64,000 bases of DNA, taken from positions 3,286,001 to 3,350,000 of the forward strand of contig JAFEKR010000005.1 of assembly GCA_019022495.1 (NCBI GenBank), given 5' to 3'. The number at the start of each line of letters is the position of its first letter. The stretch's first letter is position 1. The stretch comes from Epichloe hybrida (Eukaryota > Ascomycota > Sordariomycetes > Hypocreales > Clavicipitaceae). The position numbers were made by a program, and so were the translations under genes. Below the pieces are notes generated by a model. The model had not been told where the DNA came from, did not search any database, and saw only the letters and a list, made by a program, of their open reading frames with translations. This document shows positions 44,239-54,964 of the stretch, piece by piece.

Positions 44239-45658
44239 TTAGTGCAGCTCCCGCCCCCAAGTCTTCTCGGCCTCGGGAATTGCCCACTTCCTCATCCAAT
44301 CCGTCTGCAACACCTGACGTACACTCAGGCGATCTTCAGGTCTGAAAACGAGCATACCCTTGACCATCTGGAAAAGGGCATTCCTCTCTTCCTCACCCAT
44401 CGCCTCCATTCCCCTTCTTCTTCTTGGCGCCTGGATCGCATCTTCAAATCGTTGATCGAAAGTCCACGTCTCCCTCCCCTCCTTTGGCTTCCCGTTTCCG
44501 ACAAAGCGTTTCGACCTGCCTTGCCATGTCTCCCACCATTCATCAGGCATCGGTCCGAGGGCCTCAACCTGGTCCGCGGTGGCATCATCCGGCCCAAATA
44601 GCCAAACGTCAAGAAATGGCTTGACTCCGAGAATCTCCCAGATGGTGCACCCAAGACTCCAGATATCTGATGTGTACGATAAAGGCCTCGTTGGCTCGAA
44701 TCTGACTTCAGGTGGTTGAATATGAAGAGGTGTATACGACTCAAACCTGGACTCCTGCGCAGGGCTGAAGGCCGTCCCAAAATCGGTGAGAAGAATCTTG
44801 GCTTCAGGGACTAGGACCTCATTACTGGGCTTGCCAAGCCAGATCGGAGAGTAGACGTGTGTGGGGACACTTGGTGACGTGAGCGGCTGCTTATCAGCCT
44901 TAACTACAGGCTCAGGTTCCGGGGAATCGAATTCGTCGTAGAGTTGCTGGGTGGAAAGGTGGTCGAGCCTTGGCAATTGGAGGAGTATGTTCCTCATATG
45001 AAGATCTAGCAGGTGTTAGAGTCTTGGTTTGGGGGAGAAATGGGACGTGGCACTGACCCCCGTGGACGTATCCCAACTGATGAACGTACGCCAACGCCAT
45101 GGCAAGCTGTGCAGAAAGTGACCTAGCGACGTCGAGCTGGAAGACATTATAGTCTGCCGCGTCGGCAAGACTACACCTTGCCGGTGCGGTGACGAGGCAT
45201 TGGTGTGTCCCATTCGGCCCATCGATGTTAAAGCGATCCCGTACTAGGGGAATCAAATTGCCTCCGAATTCTCCATCTTTGACTGCAGCGGCGGAAATCC
45301 GACTCAGCAGTTCGACTTCCTTGAAGTTGCATTCAGCTACGCCGACTTTGATCGCAACGTACGTAGCAAGTTGCTCATCCCGGGCGAGCCAAATGGTTGA
45401 GTAACTACCGTACCCAAGCTTGTGTATGATGTGGTATCGTTGTTGAAAGACGTCACCAATCTGAATGGGATGATATCCCCCTGGCCGATAGCGGTCAAGT
45501 GTTTCGACGCCGTCAATGTACATGTACTCCTGCAGAGGGCGATGGGTTGACATGGTCGAGGTTTGATGTCTGCATCTGGAGTATCTACTGGCAATGAGCG
45601 TACGCGATGCCGCAGCCAGTATTCGTCCTGGGATGGAACGAACGATTGGGTAAGCCAT
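44239..45658 (-). CDS. SRPK-like protein kinase
   Basis: Exons 45058-45658 and 44239-45005, joined by a 52-bp intron (GTCAGT...TGCTAG), give 455 residues. The kinase signature is full: Gly loop LGYGSYSTIW (81-90), VAIK lysine at 104, catalytic loop HGDLHMRN (Asp 201, Asn 206), DFG at 275, PPEV in place of APE, and SDIWSLGCTIWEIL. The opening YRPGGYHPIQIGDVFQQRYHIIHKLGYG is typical of the fungal SRPK-like group, which phosphorylates SR-type proteins in the best-studied members. The Arg of HRD is Gly, and a 50-residue insert sits between the catalytic loop and DFG. An alternative start at 45553 would drop a basic 35-residue N-terminus. Confidence 0.9.
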
Positions 45659-45723
45659 CTCGCCGTGTTGAGCGGGAACAAGTCGAGAAGGAGGTCCATA
45701 GGGGACGCCCGCCCGCCAATAAA

Positions 45724-45754
45724 GGGACCTCTAAGATGCGCGTTTAGAGGTCCC
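45724..45754. repeat. Perfect 11-bp palindrome (gggacctctaa arms)
   Basis: Arms gggacctctaa (45724-45734) and ttagaggtccc (45744-45754) with a 9-base loop gatgcgcgt, flanked on both sides by aataaa. One arm plus part of the loop recurs at 36454-36469. This looks like the joined ends of a small fold-back element. Two aataaa words could also make it a transcription end signal. Confidence 0.7.
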
Positions 45755-45802
45755 CAATAAAGCCCAGGTGCTCACCCGAGGCACCAGGGTCCACTATTAG
45801 AG

Positions 45803-46354
45803 CTAAGCGCTGGCGATGGCGGTTGGGCCGATGTAATCCAATCCACCAACTACAACATGATCTAATTTAAGATGGCCCCTATCATCACGATGTGTATTCG
45901 GGAAAGTGAAACGCATAACCACACGGAGCAGCTTCTCGATTCCTTCTTCCCCGAAAGCATTGGATAGGTTGCACGGGTGCCTTGTATGGTTTGTTGTGTC
46001 CATTCTCAGACCCGCGCGCTTCAGCAGCGCCAAATCAATACCCAAGATGCAGTCAACGTCTGACATGATTGCTGGGCGGCCAACTGATGACTTTCGCATA
46101 AAGAGGCCTTGGATCCCATGAAGTGCAAGTGCATTGCGGCAGGCCAACTCATTAAGCCATTGTATTTGAAACTGTTCGCTACAATGTCTACGATCAACAT
46201 CGTCAAATATTACTTCCACAAAGAGTATATCCCCAAAACCCCAGAGGGCATGCGTCAGCTTGTGGCCTTGGCCTACCAGACTGCAAGAGACAGGCAGCTG
46301 TACCCAAGGGCGGTCTTCATCCGGTATGCTATATTCTCGAAATCGTAGATTGGA
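45803..46354 (-). CDS. Unrecognised 183-codon open frame without a clear start
   Basis: The frame is open from a TAA at 46355-46357 down to a stop at 45803. It has convincing protein composition: FREYSIPDEDRPWVQLPVSC, GHKLTHALWGFGDILFVEVIF, ELACRNALALHGIQG, SDVDCILGIDLALLKRAGL. No in-frame ATG lies in the first two thirds, so it could be a last exon or a fragment. I do not recognise it. A frame on the other strand overlaps part of it, and only one of the two is likely real. Confidence 0.35.
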   Translation of the reverse strand, partial: SNLRFREYSIPDEDRPWVQLPVSCSLVGQGHKLTHALWGFGDILFVEVIFDDVDRRHCSEQFQIQWLNELACRNALALHGIQGLFMRKSSVGRPAIMSDVDCILGIDLALLKRAGLRMDTTNHTRHPCNLSNAFGEEGIEKLLRVVMRFTFPNTHRDDRGHLKLDHVVVGGLDYIGPTAIASA

Positions 46355-46693
46355 TTACAGACCCAATCAGCAAGAGAGGGCTCGTGCTCAGGCTAATCTC
46401 GAAGAAGATCTGGATTGCATCGTACAACTTTTATCAACGGCGTTTATCAACTAGACCCAAAGGGTCTCCATGTCACCATCAGCTACAAGGATAACGAGCA
46501 CCTGCAGAAAGGCACGCACATCACCTGTCATGGTTATGTCAAAGACGAAGAAAGTATGTCTTTCAGAGAGGCAACTCATGCAGAAGAAAAGCTCGACTCA
46601 ACCCGGAAGAATAACAAAAACCACACCGCTGTATGGCCATCCGAGGACGATCTTTACATCGCGCCTGAAATTGGCTATGGTCATTGGGACTAG
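46109..46693 (+). CDS. Unrecognised gene or fragment, two possible exons
   Basis: A frame from 46109 to 46348 (MSTINIVKYYFHKEYIPKT, AYQTARDRQLYPRAVFIRYA) and a second from 46415 to 46693 (GVYQLDPKGLHVTISYKDNE, THITCHGYVKDEES, ending EIGYGHWD) look protein-like. They might be joined by an intron in 46349-46415, but I cannot name a clear donor and acceptor. No family is recognised. It overlaps the minus-strand frame at 45803-46354. Confidence 0.35.
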
Positions 46694-48887
46694 CTAGTGG
46701 AATCAAACTCGTTGAGCAGGCGGATCAAGGACGGGAAAACAGTTCATTATGATGTTTTCCCCGGATAAAGACAGGGCCAAACCTAATTGGAAATTTATTC
46801 CATGCCGAACTGCGTTTTGCCAGGCATTTTCCGCCAATGAGATATCCAATCTCAAGATATCCTTGCTGAGTTCTTGTAATGTGGCGCTCACCTATTTGTC
46901 TCCTCGTCACCTATTTGTCTCACTCGTATTCTAAAGTACATAGAATTTCATGAATGCTCGAGACTATTAGTAGTATTCAGCGTATCATCATCACAGACTG
47001 TTGTTTTGACCAACTTAGTACCAAATGAACAAGGTAACTACTGTCGACGAGTACTAAGTTGCAACACCACGAATTATCCGCGCCGCAGAATGGTATTCTG
47101 CTCATGTGCCATCTGGAAACGAAGTTTAACCTGCTTCGTGTCCTCGGTCAGGAATATTTGTTCCGTCATGCTTTCAATCAGATCCAAACAATACCACTTG
47201 ACATACCTACAATTTCCCACTTGAACATATAAACCATGGCCTTCACGTACCTAGGCATGAACTCGTTCCATTTGCCCAGTATTCCCAAAATACTAAGCGA
47301 GATGTCTTCCAGACTCGCAGTCTGCTGTCCATGAGATCCGTGTTGCTAAGGGGGACTTTGGCCTTCGAGAGCTTGCGGCGGAGGTAGAGCCTCAGATTTG
47401 AAGCAACAACAAGAAGCAAGGGAGAGGAGTTGTCCACCTGCTTGTGCAACGCCACGTGCACGTGCGCGAGACCACAATTTGGGCGACCCCGCTTTGGCGC
47501 TGTGTCCGGTGTTGAAACCACCAGAGTCCAGACGTTGGTTCTCGATGATTTTCCGTGATTTTCCGTGATTTTCCCGCCTCTTTGGCCTTGACTAAGCCCA
47601 AGATCCAAAATCATCCACGCCCGCGGGGCAGCTAGATGCCAACGCAACTTGTGTCAGATGATAGAGACAACAGAACGACGCGCGACAAAAATGTACATGC
47701 ACACCACTACGTCCGTACATCCGCCGATCCTACAAAGAAGGGAGGGTCCAATTCGCTGTCCCGTTGATAGCCTTCTTCCCGACCGAACATGTACAAAAAC
47801 ACCACGCCATTCGAGGGAGCGAAATGGGGATTTACTCGCCACCGAAATTGCCCCCCGTGACCACTGAGGCCACTCCATGACAGAAGGGTGGGTGGCTTGC
47901 CCAGCAAATTAGCCTGCGTCTCTCGGATGATGCCGATCATCTGGAATCGGGTGCCAAGCCAAGCCAGGCCAACCATGACAACGTCTGCATGTGCCGTGCA
48001 GTACTCCGTACTCTGCCTGATTATGACTACATGTACATACATATGATCCGGGATGACCCTTGGAGCAAAGGCTCGGCATTCCAAAATATCGTCAGCAGAA
48101 GCGCTGGCTCCAGGCAGCGGTGAGCATCTGCATCGTCGGGGAAGATCTCCGGTTGCATTGGACGAGTCTGATTATCAGCTTTCGCTTCCGTATCCCTGCT
48201 AGCCATGACGACGTCGCAGTGATTCGCAAGGATTCGCAAAGGTGGTGTCCCAGGTGTTGCCGCAACCTAGGCTCTGGCTCAAGGGATAGCCGAACAAAGG
48301 CCAGAGCAACTTCGTGGGAAAATGGCGAAACCAGCACCCGCCCAGCCCTAGCCGCTATCCCATTGTCAGTTAGACAAAACACCCATGCGGCAAGGTGCCA
48401 AGAGCAGCCTCCAGGCGCTAGCCAACGCATGCTGTTGCTGTTTCTCGTTGGAAACAATGGGCTTAAGCGGGATCCAGACTAGAGATCACGGGTCATCGCG
48501 ACTCCATACTCCCCGTACGGACATGTACCTTTTCATGGTGTTTGGATCATTCTATCCCTCCGAGTGGGGCTAATTAAATGGCTTTGACAAACCAAAAAAA
48601 AACCCCGAAGATCAAAGATACATGTCATTACCCTCAGACCTCGGTCTCTTTGCAAGTACCCGTCAGAAAGAGAGGCCCTGGACCACCAGGACCACCAGAC
48701 AGAGGCCCTACCCAAGGTTGAAACTCATACATAAGGAACCTTTGGCCCTCAGCATGGTACTTCTTTCAGGACGGCGCGACTACAGGACGGCGCGACTGCA
48801 AAACCTTTCCCCTAGACGTCTCCCAATGCAAGACTGTTCCTGCTTCTCGTCCAAGTCCTGATCTTCAGGACCACTACTCTATCCTCA
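46694..48887. other. Long intergenic region, no supported gene
   Basis: About 2.2 kb with only short overlapping frames. Contains tacatgta-type palindromes near 48030 and 48520 and a direct repeat ggaccaccaggaccaccag near 48680. The right end is the promoter of the next membrane protein gene. Confidence 0.5.
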
Positions 48888-50317
48888 ATGGTGACCCCCC
48901 GACCCGGCAACTTGCGAAGCACCTCGTTCACGACGCCTCGATGGGAGCCGTCGGGCCCAACGTTGGCGCTCCGCAAGGACAGCGTGGCCGGACCTATTGG
49001 CTTTCTGAACCCTACCTCGGCCGTATATGACATTGAAAGCAACGACCGGCCCGGCGGCACGAGGCATGACCTTGCTGATATCACCGATGCCGAAAAGCAG
49101 CAGAGGGCCAAGGTGCGATGGAACGCGCGTGACTACCGAAAAGGTACGGACTGACTGCATTGCACCCGATCCAGCCCGGGCGGGACAATCCGCACTTAAA
49201 ACATGATGACTTGTGCCTCTATTCCACCTAGCCGCGATGCTGATATTGCACAGGTCGACACGTTCTCGTTCTGCCGCCGGCCGCCCCTCTCGCCTCCAAG
49301 CTGCAATATGGCTCCCACAGGGTTCTCCTCGGCATCGGCCGCATGTTCACCCTGTACCCCTACTGGGACGTCTCGTGGCTCATCGGCATCTCCTTCACGG
49401 TCGGGTGCCTGATCTTCGTGGCGTCCGGCTTGTTCTACTGGCTGCCCATTGCGTTCCCGAGCACAGCATTTCCCAATGAAGCCCACGTGGCCGGCGGCGT
49501 TAGCGCGTTTGTCGGCGCGACGCTGTTCCAAGTCGGCGCCGTCTTGCTATTCCTCGAATCGTACAACGACCGCGCGGAAACCAAATTCGGGGGTGCCATA
49601 GAGGACCTGTTTGTGAATCGTCTCGGGATCGCCCATCGAGTTCGTAACCACCGTCCCAAACACTTCAATGCCGAGACCCCCCTCAACCAACCACAACCGG
49701 TACATGACGACGGCCGCCCCAGATCCATCTCCCCCGGCATTGACAGCAACTTGACCCCCTCTGCCACAGGGGAACGTGAGGAGCTCAAGCAAGTGACGTC
49801 GCGTCACGAATGGAGTGATGACAACATCGTCTTCAGTGAGCGACAATGGCAGTGGTGGCCATCCTGGCATGACGTGACCACGCACTACATCTATGAGATC
49901 GGCTTCCTCGCTTCCTTGACCATGTCCCTTGGCGCCACCATCTTCTACATCTGTGGCATCCTCGCCCTTCCCGGAATCTTCAGCAACCTGAGTAGACCGG
50001 TCCTCCAGGGAGCCTACTACTTTCCCTATCTTCTCGGGGGCGTGTTATTCGCCGTTGCCTCGCTCTTGTACATCCTGGAAACCCAGCCGAATTGGTACAC
50101 CCCGCAGCCTTACAAGCTTGGGTGGCATATAGGTGTGTGGAACCTGATTGGCGGCGTGGGATGGACGCTGGCCGCATCGTTTGGGTATTGCACGCCAGAG
50201 TGGTGCGAGTACCAAAGCCAGCTCACGCTGATATGGGCCTCGGCGGCGTTCAGCATCGGAAGTGCAATGCAGTGGTATGAGTCATTGGACAAATATGTCA
50301 TCATTGTTGAGAATTAG
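48888..50317 (+). CDS. Integral membrane protein, conserved fungal type, function unknown
   Basis: Exons 48888-49143 and 49254-50317 (intron 110 bp, GTACGG...GCACAG) give 439 residues. The cytosolic-looking N-terminus is followed by RDYRKGRHVLVLPPAAP. Hydrophobic segments come next: WLIGISFTVGCLIFVASGLFYWLPI, VSAFVGATLFQVGAVLLFLES, then after a hydrophilic loop with NDNIVFSERQWQWWPSWHDV, IGFLASLTMSLGATIFYICGILALPG, AYYFPYLLGGVLFAVASLLYILE, LIGGVGWTLAASFGYC and LTLIWASAAFSIGSAMQWYESL. So six or more segments with Trp-rich loops. No characterised family comes to mind. It converges with the GH31 gene 202 bp away. Confidence 0.85.
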
Positions 50318-50519
50318 ATATCCTTTCACAGACAGCAAGCGCGCATCAGAAGCGAAACGCGAAGCGCAATCTTGACACTCGTGTTTTCTCTCTCAACCTA
50401 CCCTACCCCATCTCGCCCATCAAAATACCTCCAGACTTGTTTTGCTCAAGAGTGTTGAATTGATCCAACGACCCAGGAACGTCTAATGTTGTAATCTTGG
50501 GTACAGAAGATGCCCACCT

Positions 50520-52928
50520 TCACCGACTATCCGCCGTCAGCAGCTCCAGAACAGGCCCAACCACTTCCGCATCCAGTCCCAAACTCAAAAGACTGCCGAC
50601 CCTGCTCCCGACTGACTTGCTTCCCTCCACGGCTGCGGCAAAGATCTTGTCTTTCAGCTCGTACTCGATTTGTGCCGCCAAAAGCCAGCTCGTCACTCGA
50701 CTCCTCTTGTCCACAACACTAAGTTGCGGGTCGGGCCCAATCTGAATCTCGACGTCTACGTGTTCGCGTTTGTCGCGTCGAGGTATGACTACCAATCCGG
50801 GCATGCTCGAAGATTCATCCACGAATGACGTGTGCGACACCTCTGATCCTCCGATCCTGACTTTGATGTCGGACGGAACTGACATGACGGACAGGAACCT
50901 GAAGCGCCAGTGCTTCGTGGACGCAGATACGCGCAGTCGACCTCTGGTTTGATCGTAAACGAGATTGATTTCGCGGGGTTTTGATTCCTGCGCATCGGGT
51001 GATGCGATATTGTGGGGTCGAGCATCATCCGCCGGGTCTTCTACAATGGTAAACTCTCCGTCATGGCCGACGACAATGATGGCCTCGAGATTGGCGGGGT
51101 TCTTGCACCCGTTCTTGGGGGACGGGTCTTCGTCGAGGGGGATGATGGACCCTTCAGGTGCGAGAACGGGCATCGTTTCGAGGGGTCGAAACAGCTGGGC
51201 TTCCCGGTCGCCGTCATAGACCAGCCCGGTGAACAGGTCGACGTGCCGTCCAGGAGGCACCCAAACGTTCACACGCGCCAAATTGGTTCTCGCGTTCCGC
51301 GGCTCAACGATAGGAGCGGCCACGAGGCTCGAACCGAAGAAGTACTCGTTCGGCTTTCCGTACGCCTCTCCGCGGTCGGGGTGCTCCCAGTACAGCGGAC
51401 GGACGAGCGGCTCATGGCCACCCGTCACATTCATCGTGTACAGGTACGGCATCAGTCGGTGTCTGAGCTTCATGAAGGCCTCCATGGTGTCGCGAGACTC
51501 TTGTCGGTAGTTCCATGGCTCCTTGCACGTCCATTGACTATGGGAGGAATGTAACCTGAAAATCGGAGAGAAAACCCCGAACTGCACCCACCGAGTGGCC
51601 ATTTCGTCGTCTCGGGAACCGCCCATGTGGCCTCCGATGTCATGACTCCACCATCCGTAGCCGATGTTGGAAGCCGTGGCCGTGAATTCGGGCTGAAACT
51701 TGAGCGATTCCCACGTCACGATGGTGTCGCCAGAGAAGCCTACGGGATACCGATGGCTTCCTGGCCCGGCGTAGCGGGAGAATATGATGGCTTTGCCCTG
51801 CCCATTCTGGTTGACACTGTCCTGGAAATGGTAATAGTTCAGCAGCCAAAGCGGATCCAAGCCAGGGATTCGTGAAGTTGGACCCTGCTGCCAGTCGATC
51901 CACCAAAAGTCGCACGTTTTCTTCTCCAGACTACGATGCAGAACATTCAGATAAACTTCCATGAATTTGGGCTCCGTGGGATTGAACAGGATGGGAGCCT
52001 TTTTGGAAACATCGTGCCCGAGTGCCTTGGCCATGGGTTCATAAAGGTCTTCGTGGTGGTGTACTCCCGCATGTGGATGGTCGTTGAGTGTGATCTTTAA
52101 TCCTCTGTCGTGGAGGGCCGAACCAAACGCTTCTGGGTCGGGAAACAGGTTCTTTTCCCAGGTATATCCGGTCCAGCCTGCGTGCGGTACATGGTCACCC
52201 TTGACTTGGTGCCAGTCCATGTCTATAACGGCGACTGACAAGGGCACATGTTTCTGAGCAAACTTGTCCATCAGCTGCAAATACTCGTCCGCGGTGTACG
52301 GATGATATCGGCTCCACCAGTTGCCCAAGGCCCATCTTGGCAGCACGGGTTGACGCCCAGAAATGTCAAAGAAAGACTTCATGGCTGCTTTAAAATCGTG
52401 TCCATAGCAAAACATGTACCCATCAATGCGATCCCCTGGTCTCCGCGGCGCCACGGTTCCGTCTCCGCCAAAAAGCATTGTCTTGCTATCGTCAATGATG
52501 GAAAACCCGGAGCGTGACAGAATCCCGTCACCCATGTCACATCGGCCATTGACTTCGTCCAGTGTCCGGGCTGTGCCACCGAGGTTATCTTTTACCGTCT
52601 CGCCATAGTGCCAGTCTGCTCCCCAAAGAGTGACTTTGCTGGTGAATGCAATGGCGAGCCCGCTTGGGCTGAAACGCTTCTTGTCATAGGTGACATGAAT
52701 GTTGCGAGTGATGATTTCAATTTGCTCGTCAGTGTCGTTCACGGAATACTCTGGCGGGGTAAAATTGCGGTTCACGGCAAATGCAGAAGCACGGTCCTCA
52801 AAGACGCCATCTTCAGACCACTCGTATCGAAGGATCGTGTCATTGATGAGCGTAAATCGATAATTTGATCCGGACACGACGGCGCCTGGATTGGCCGCTG
52901 GGTCGCAGGGAAATGCGTACTTGTCCAT
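50520..52928 (-). CDS. Family GH31 alpha-glycosidase, probably intracellular
   Basis: Intronless, 802 residues. The GH31 barrel is clear: LGNWWSRYHPYTADEY (195-216), VAVIDMDWH (232-240), DFWWIDWQQG with the nucleophile Asp 345, and FSGDT with the acid/base Asp 401. The N-terminal beta-domain (YRFTLINDTILRYEWSEDGVFEDRAS) and a C-terminal beta-rich part frame it. GH31 enzymes release alpha-linked glucose, xylose or sulfoquinovose; the substrate cannot be fixed from these motifs. There is no signal peptide, and the start (MDKYAFPCDP) is polar, so it likely works in the cytosol. Confidence 0.93.
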   Translation of the reverse strand: MDKYAFPCDPAANPGAVVSGSNYRFTLINDTILRYEWSEDGVFEDRASAFAVNRNFTPPEYSVNDTDEQIEIITRNIHVTYDKKRFSPSGLAIAFTSKVTLWGADWHYGETVKDNLGGTARTLDEVNGRCDMGDGILSRSGFSIIDDSKTMLFGGDGTVAPRRPGDRIDGYMFCYGHDFKAAMKSFFDISGRQPVLPRWALGNWWSRYHPYTADEYLQLMDKFAQKHVPLSVAVIDMDWHQVKGDHVPHAGWTGYTWEKNLFPDPEAFGSALHDRGLKITLNDHPHAGVHHHEDLYEPMAKALGHDVSKKAPILFNPTEPKFMEVYLNVLHRSLEKKTCDFWWIDWQQGPTSRIPGLDPLWLLNYYHFQDSVNQNGQGKAIIFSRYAGPGSHRYPVGFSGDTIVTWESLKFQPEFTATASNIGYGWWSHDIGGHMGGSRDDEMATRWVQFGVFSPIFRLHSSHSQWTCKEPWNYRQESRDTMEAFMKLRHRLMPYLYTMNVTGGHEPLVRPLYWEHPDRGEAYGKPNEYFFGSSLVAAPIVEPRNARTNLARVNVWVPPGRHVDLFTGLVYDGDREAQLFRPLETMPVLAPEGSIIPLDEDPSPKNGCKNPANLEAIIVVGHDGEFTIVEDPADDARPHNIASPDAQESKPREINLVYDQTRGRLRVSASTKHWRFRFLSVMSVPSDIKVRIGGSEVSHTSFVDESSSMPGLVVIPRRDKREHVDVEIQIGPDPQLSVVDKRSRVTSWLLAAQIEYELKDKIFAAAVEGSKSVGSRVGSLLSLGLDAEVVGPVLELLTADSR

Positions 52929-54847
52929 AGTTATTGAAAAGCGTATAGCTGGATTAATTTTATGTCAATCCCCCAGCAGTTGGAGTCGTTGGATCATGGC
53001 CCCACCAAGGCGAATCAATGCATCCAAGGTGGGGGGGGCGACACCATGCGTCAGCCAGTCGAATAATTTCGGGAGCATTTTCTCCGCTCCCCCTCCAAGG
53101 TGTCACGTTTCTCTTCTCTTCTCAAGGTATTCATTCCCTCAAGGTATTTATTTCAGGCCGTGTTCCAAGCATGTCTAGCAGACTTTCTGCTCCGTGCATA
53201 AGCATAAACGACATGTTCTTCTTGCTTTATGCATGTCGTCATTGGAAAGCTGCATGCTTCCATGGGGTCACGCAGCCGATGACGAAACATGGCCAGATAT
53301 TTATTTGCATATGGTGCGGAGTACAACATCGTGATTGGCTGTTGATCCAGGCCTGGATGTAAAGTTGCCGAGGGCCGTATCTCCTCGCCAGCAACGGACG
53401 GACTTTTTTTTTTTTTCTCAAACGTTAGGGCCTTCTATCATCAAGACCTTTGTTCACCGGGAGCCTTGTTCATCATCTTGAGACCTTTATCAAGCAAGAC
53501 CTCCAGAAGCTGAATCGCAACCATGTTGAACAACTTGCCGCCCTATCCTATGTATGTACTATTCTGTTCTGCCCCACTTGGCTCTCTTGGCCCGGAGTCT
53601 TGGGCAACCCCTACCCGTGATAACCCGTGCGCACTGCGGAGTAGTCGAACCAGTTTGTGCTCACTTTCCACATGCCGATGTAAGACCGTACGGAAACCCA
53701 GGCTCCTTTTGGAATTTCCTCCAGCCCTCTCCGCCCTCTCAGCCCTCTCAGCCACGCGCAGTCCTGACCGGGTCTTGCGGGTAAACCCCGTCATCTCAAA
53801 CTTTCCGATCCCCAATTCGGGGCTTTATCAGATAAGATTTTCACCCCGTGACGCGCCTGCATCTGTGTAACCGTTGCCACGTTGCCACGTTGCCACGTTG
53901 CAAGTGCCACAGTGATATCGGGGTATCGGGGTATCGGGAAGACGACCCCTGAGCGGCACGACATGCATATAAGCAGAGGAGCGATTTGCTCTGATATTCG
54001 AGTTCACCACCCAATCGTGATTCCACGCATGGGCATTGAGATTGCAAATTCATCTTTTGCGGTATTTCCACTCGCGCATTGGTTTGCAACCCTCTCCGAG
54101 CGCTAACACTCTTTTGGAAACGCGGTTCATGCATCAACTAACTACACTATACTGCATGCGCCGTAGCTCGAGAGGCGGGATGTTACATGTTATACCCAGC
54201 CACGTCACAACTCTACTGTACATACCATAAAGCCCAGGGGCAAGACGACTGCGCATCTTTGTTCAAAGATACATCGACAAAAAATTATAGATTCATCCCT
54301 ATACGTGAGCTTGTGCCGGATCCCACAGTTTGAGAGAATTGATGGGAAGAAAGGGGGAGGGGGGGGGCTTATCAGCCCACCAAAGTCCCAAAAATTGAAG
54401 AAGGGTTTTCTGTAAACAGCACAGCAGAAAGGTACACCCAATCTTCTCCAGGCTGGTTCTAGGGCCACTTGAATATAACGGCTCGACAAATTGTGCAAAT
54501 TTCTCAGCCTTCAATCATGTCAAGCAAAACCGTCGACATGCGACGAGGCTGCAAATCCCATGCACCACCGGGAATATCGACTAATTTAGTCTGTCTCAGC
54601 GGCAGTCTCTATCAATGACGCTACAGGGCGGCACCTAGGTATGCAACGCAAAGGCTACGACGTATTACTTGCCCTTGCTAAATACTAGGAATGCTTTGAA
54701 GGATGAAAATGGCTTCGTTGGGCTCACCATGGATTGACCAACCTCTCTCTCACAGCAGAACACATGTGTAAAGATGAGAGCTTCTTGAAAATTCCAACGC
54801 AAGAGCAGCATGAAGGGCTGGGGGCGACGATCAAAAAGCAGCGGGAA
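52929..54847. other. Intergenic region between GH31 and the adhesin
   Basis: About 2 kb. A CAACCATG context at 53523 starts a short frame (MLNNLPPYPM) followed at once by GTATGT, as in a 5' exon. I could not connect it to any further exon, so it may be a gene relic. Other content: a gttgccac tandem (53875-53900) and a tatcggggta tandem near 53920. A poly-T run is at 53404-53417. Confidence 0.45.
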
Positions 54848-54854
54848 TATAAAG
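54848..54854 (+). promoter_or_regulatory. TATA box of the adhesin gene
   Basis: The word atataaag lies about 115 bp before the adhesin start codon and is the only such word in the near upstream region. Confidence 0.5.
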
Positions 54855-54964
54855 CCCCTCGCAACACCCTCAATGTCGTCTCAGACGTCAGACAAAGTTG
54901 CTTGACTGGCCCTGTGCTCTCTTCCTTCCCAGATTCTGCGCGTCCTTGCAAGCCTGCGATCAGC

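Noticed and set aside
44035..44601. 188-codon plus-strand frame
   Set aside because: Antisense of the kinase C-terminal exon, with no own domain.
47243..47647. 134-codon minus-strand frame
   Set aside because: No domain, no coherent start or intron context, and surrounded by similar random frames.
51012..51554. 180-codon plus-strand frame
   Set aside because: Antisense shadow of the GH31 coding region.
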